NCBI GenBank assembly: GCA_021300505.1
Contig: JAJTDQ010000088.1
Coordinates: forward strand, 1 to 36,715
Length of the DNA: 36,715 bases
Reading direction: 5' to 3'
Source: Cryomorphaceae bacterium
GTDB taxonomy: Bacteria; Bacteroidota; Bacteroidia; Flavobacteriales_D; Crocinitomicaceae
Shown here one piece after another: positions 36,650 through 36,715 of the stretch. The position numbers were made by a program, and so were the translations under genes. Each line of letters begins with the position of its first letter. Position 1 is the stretch's first letter. The notes under the pieces are model-generated. The model saw only the letters and a list, made by a program, of their open reading frames with translations, made no database searches and was not told the origin of the DNA.

Positions 36650-36715
36650 ATGCGTTTACTTCAAACCCAGAACTATCCAATCCTACTTGGACTTTTTCTA
36701 CTCTCATCTTTTGTA
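36650..36715 (+). CDS. N-terminus of a probable secreted protein, truncated by the window
   Basis: ATG at 36650 reads MRLLQTQNYPILLGLFLLSSFV to the window end. Confidence 0.5.
   Translation, partial: MRLLQTQNYPILLGLFLLSSFV

Overview
The window looks like chromosomal DNA from a Bacteroidota (Flavobacteriales-like) bacterium. I recognise T9SS/gliding-type secreted proteins, a surface-polysaccharide nucleotide-sugar cluster (~6.0-14.1 kb, minus strand), a peroxide-stress locus (OxyR-like regulator, 99-aa ORF, thioredoxin, peroxiredoxin), gapA, and a split transketolase with a VWA gene between its halves. I saw no rRNA, tRNA or CRISPR. The most interesting locus is a ~2.7 kb island (18.7-21.4 kb). 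It holds a Xer-like tyrosine recombinase with an unusual N-terminal extension, followed by what looks like one integron-type gene cassette encoding a Hanks-type kinase. The cassette ends in an attC-like imperfect palindrome (21033-21169). The R''-like end of that palindrome (GCCACTAAC) is the exact reverse complement of the cassette's 5' boundary (GTTAGTGGC, 20161-20169), as the integron cassette model predicts. A second pattern is that at least seven genes appear to have lost internal sequence, most with a frame change (rfbB, wbpB-like, wbpE-like, oxyR-like, ribD, and two small secreted-protein genes). This is either an assembly problem or unusual multi-locus decay and should be resolved before metabolic interpretation.
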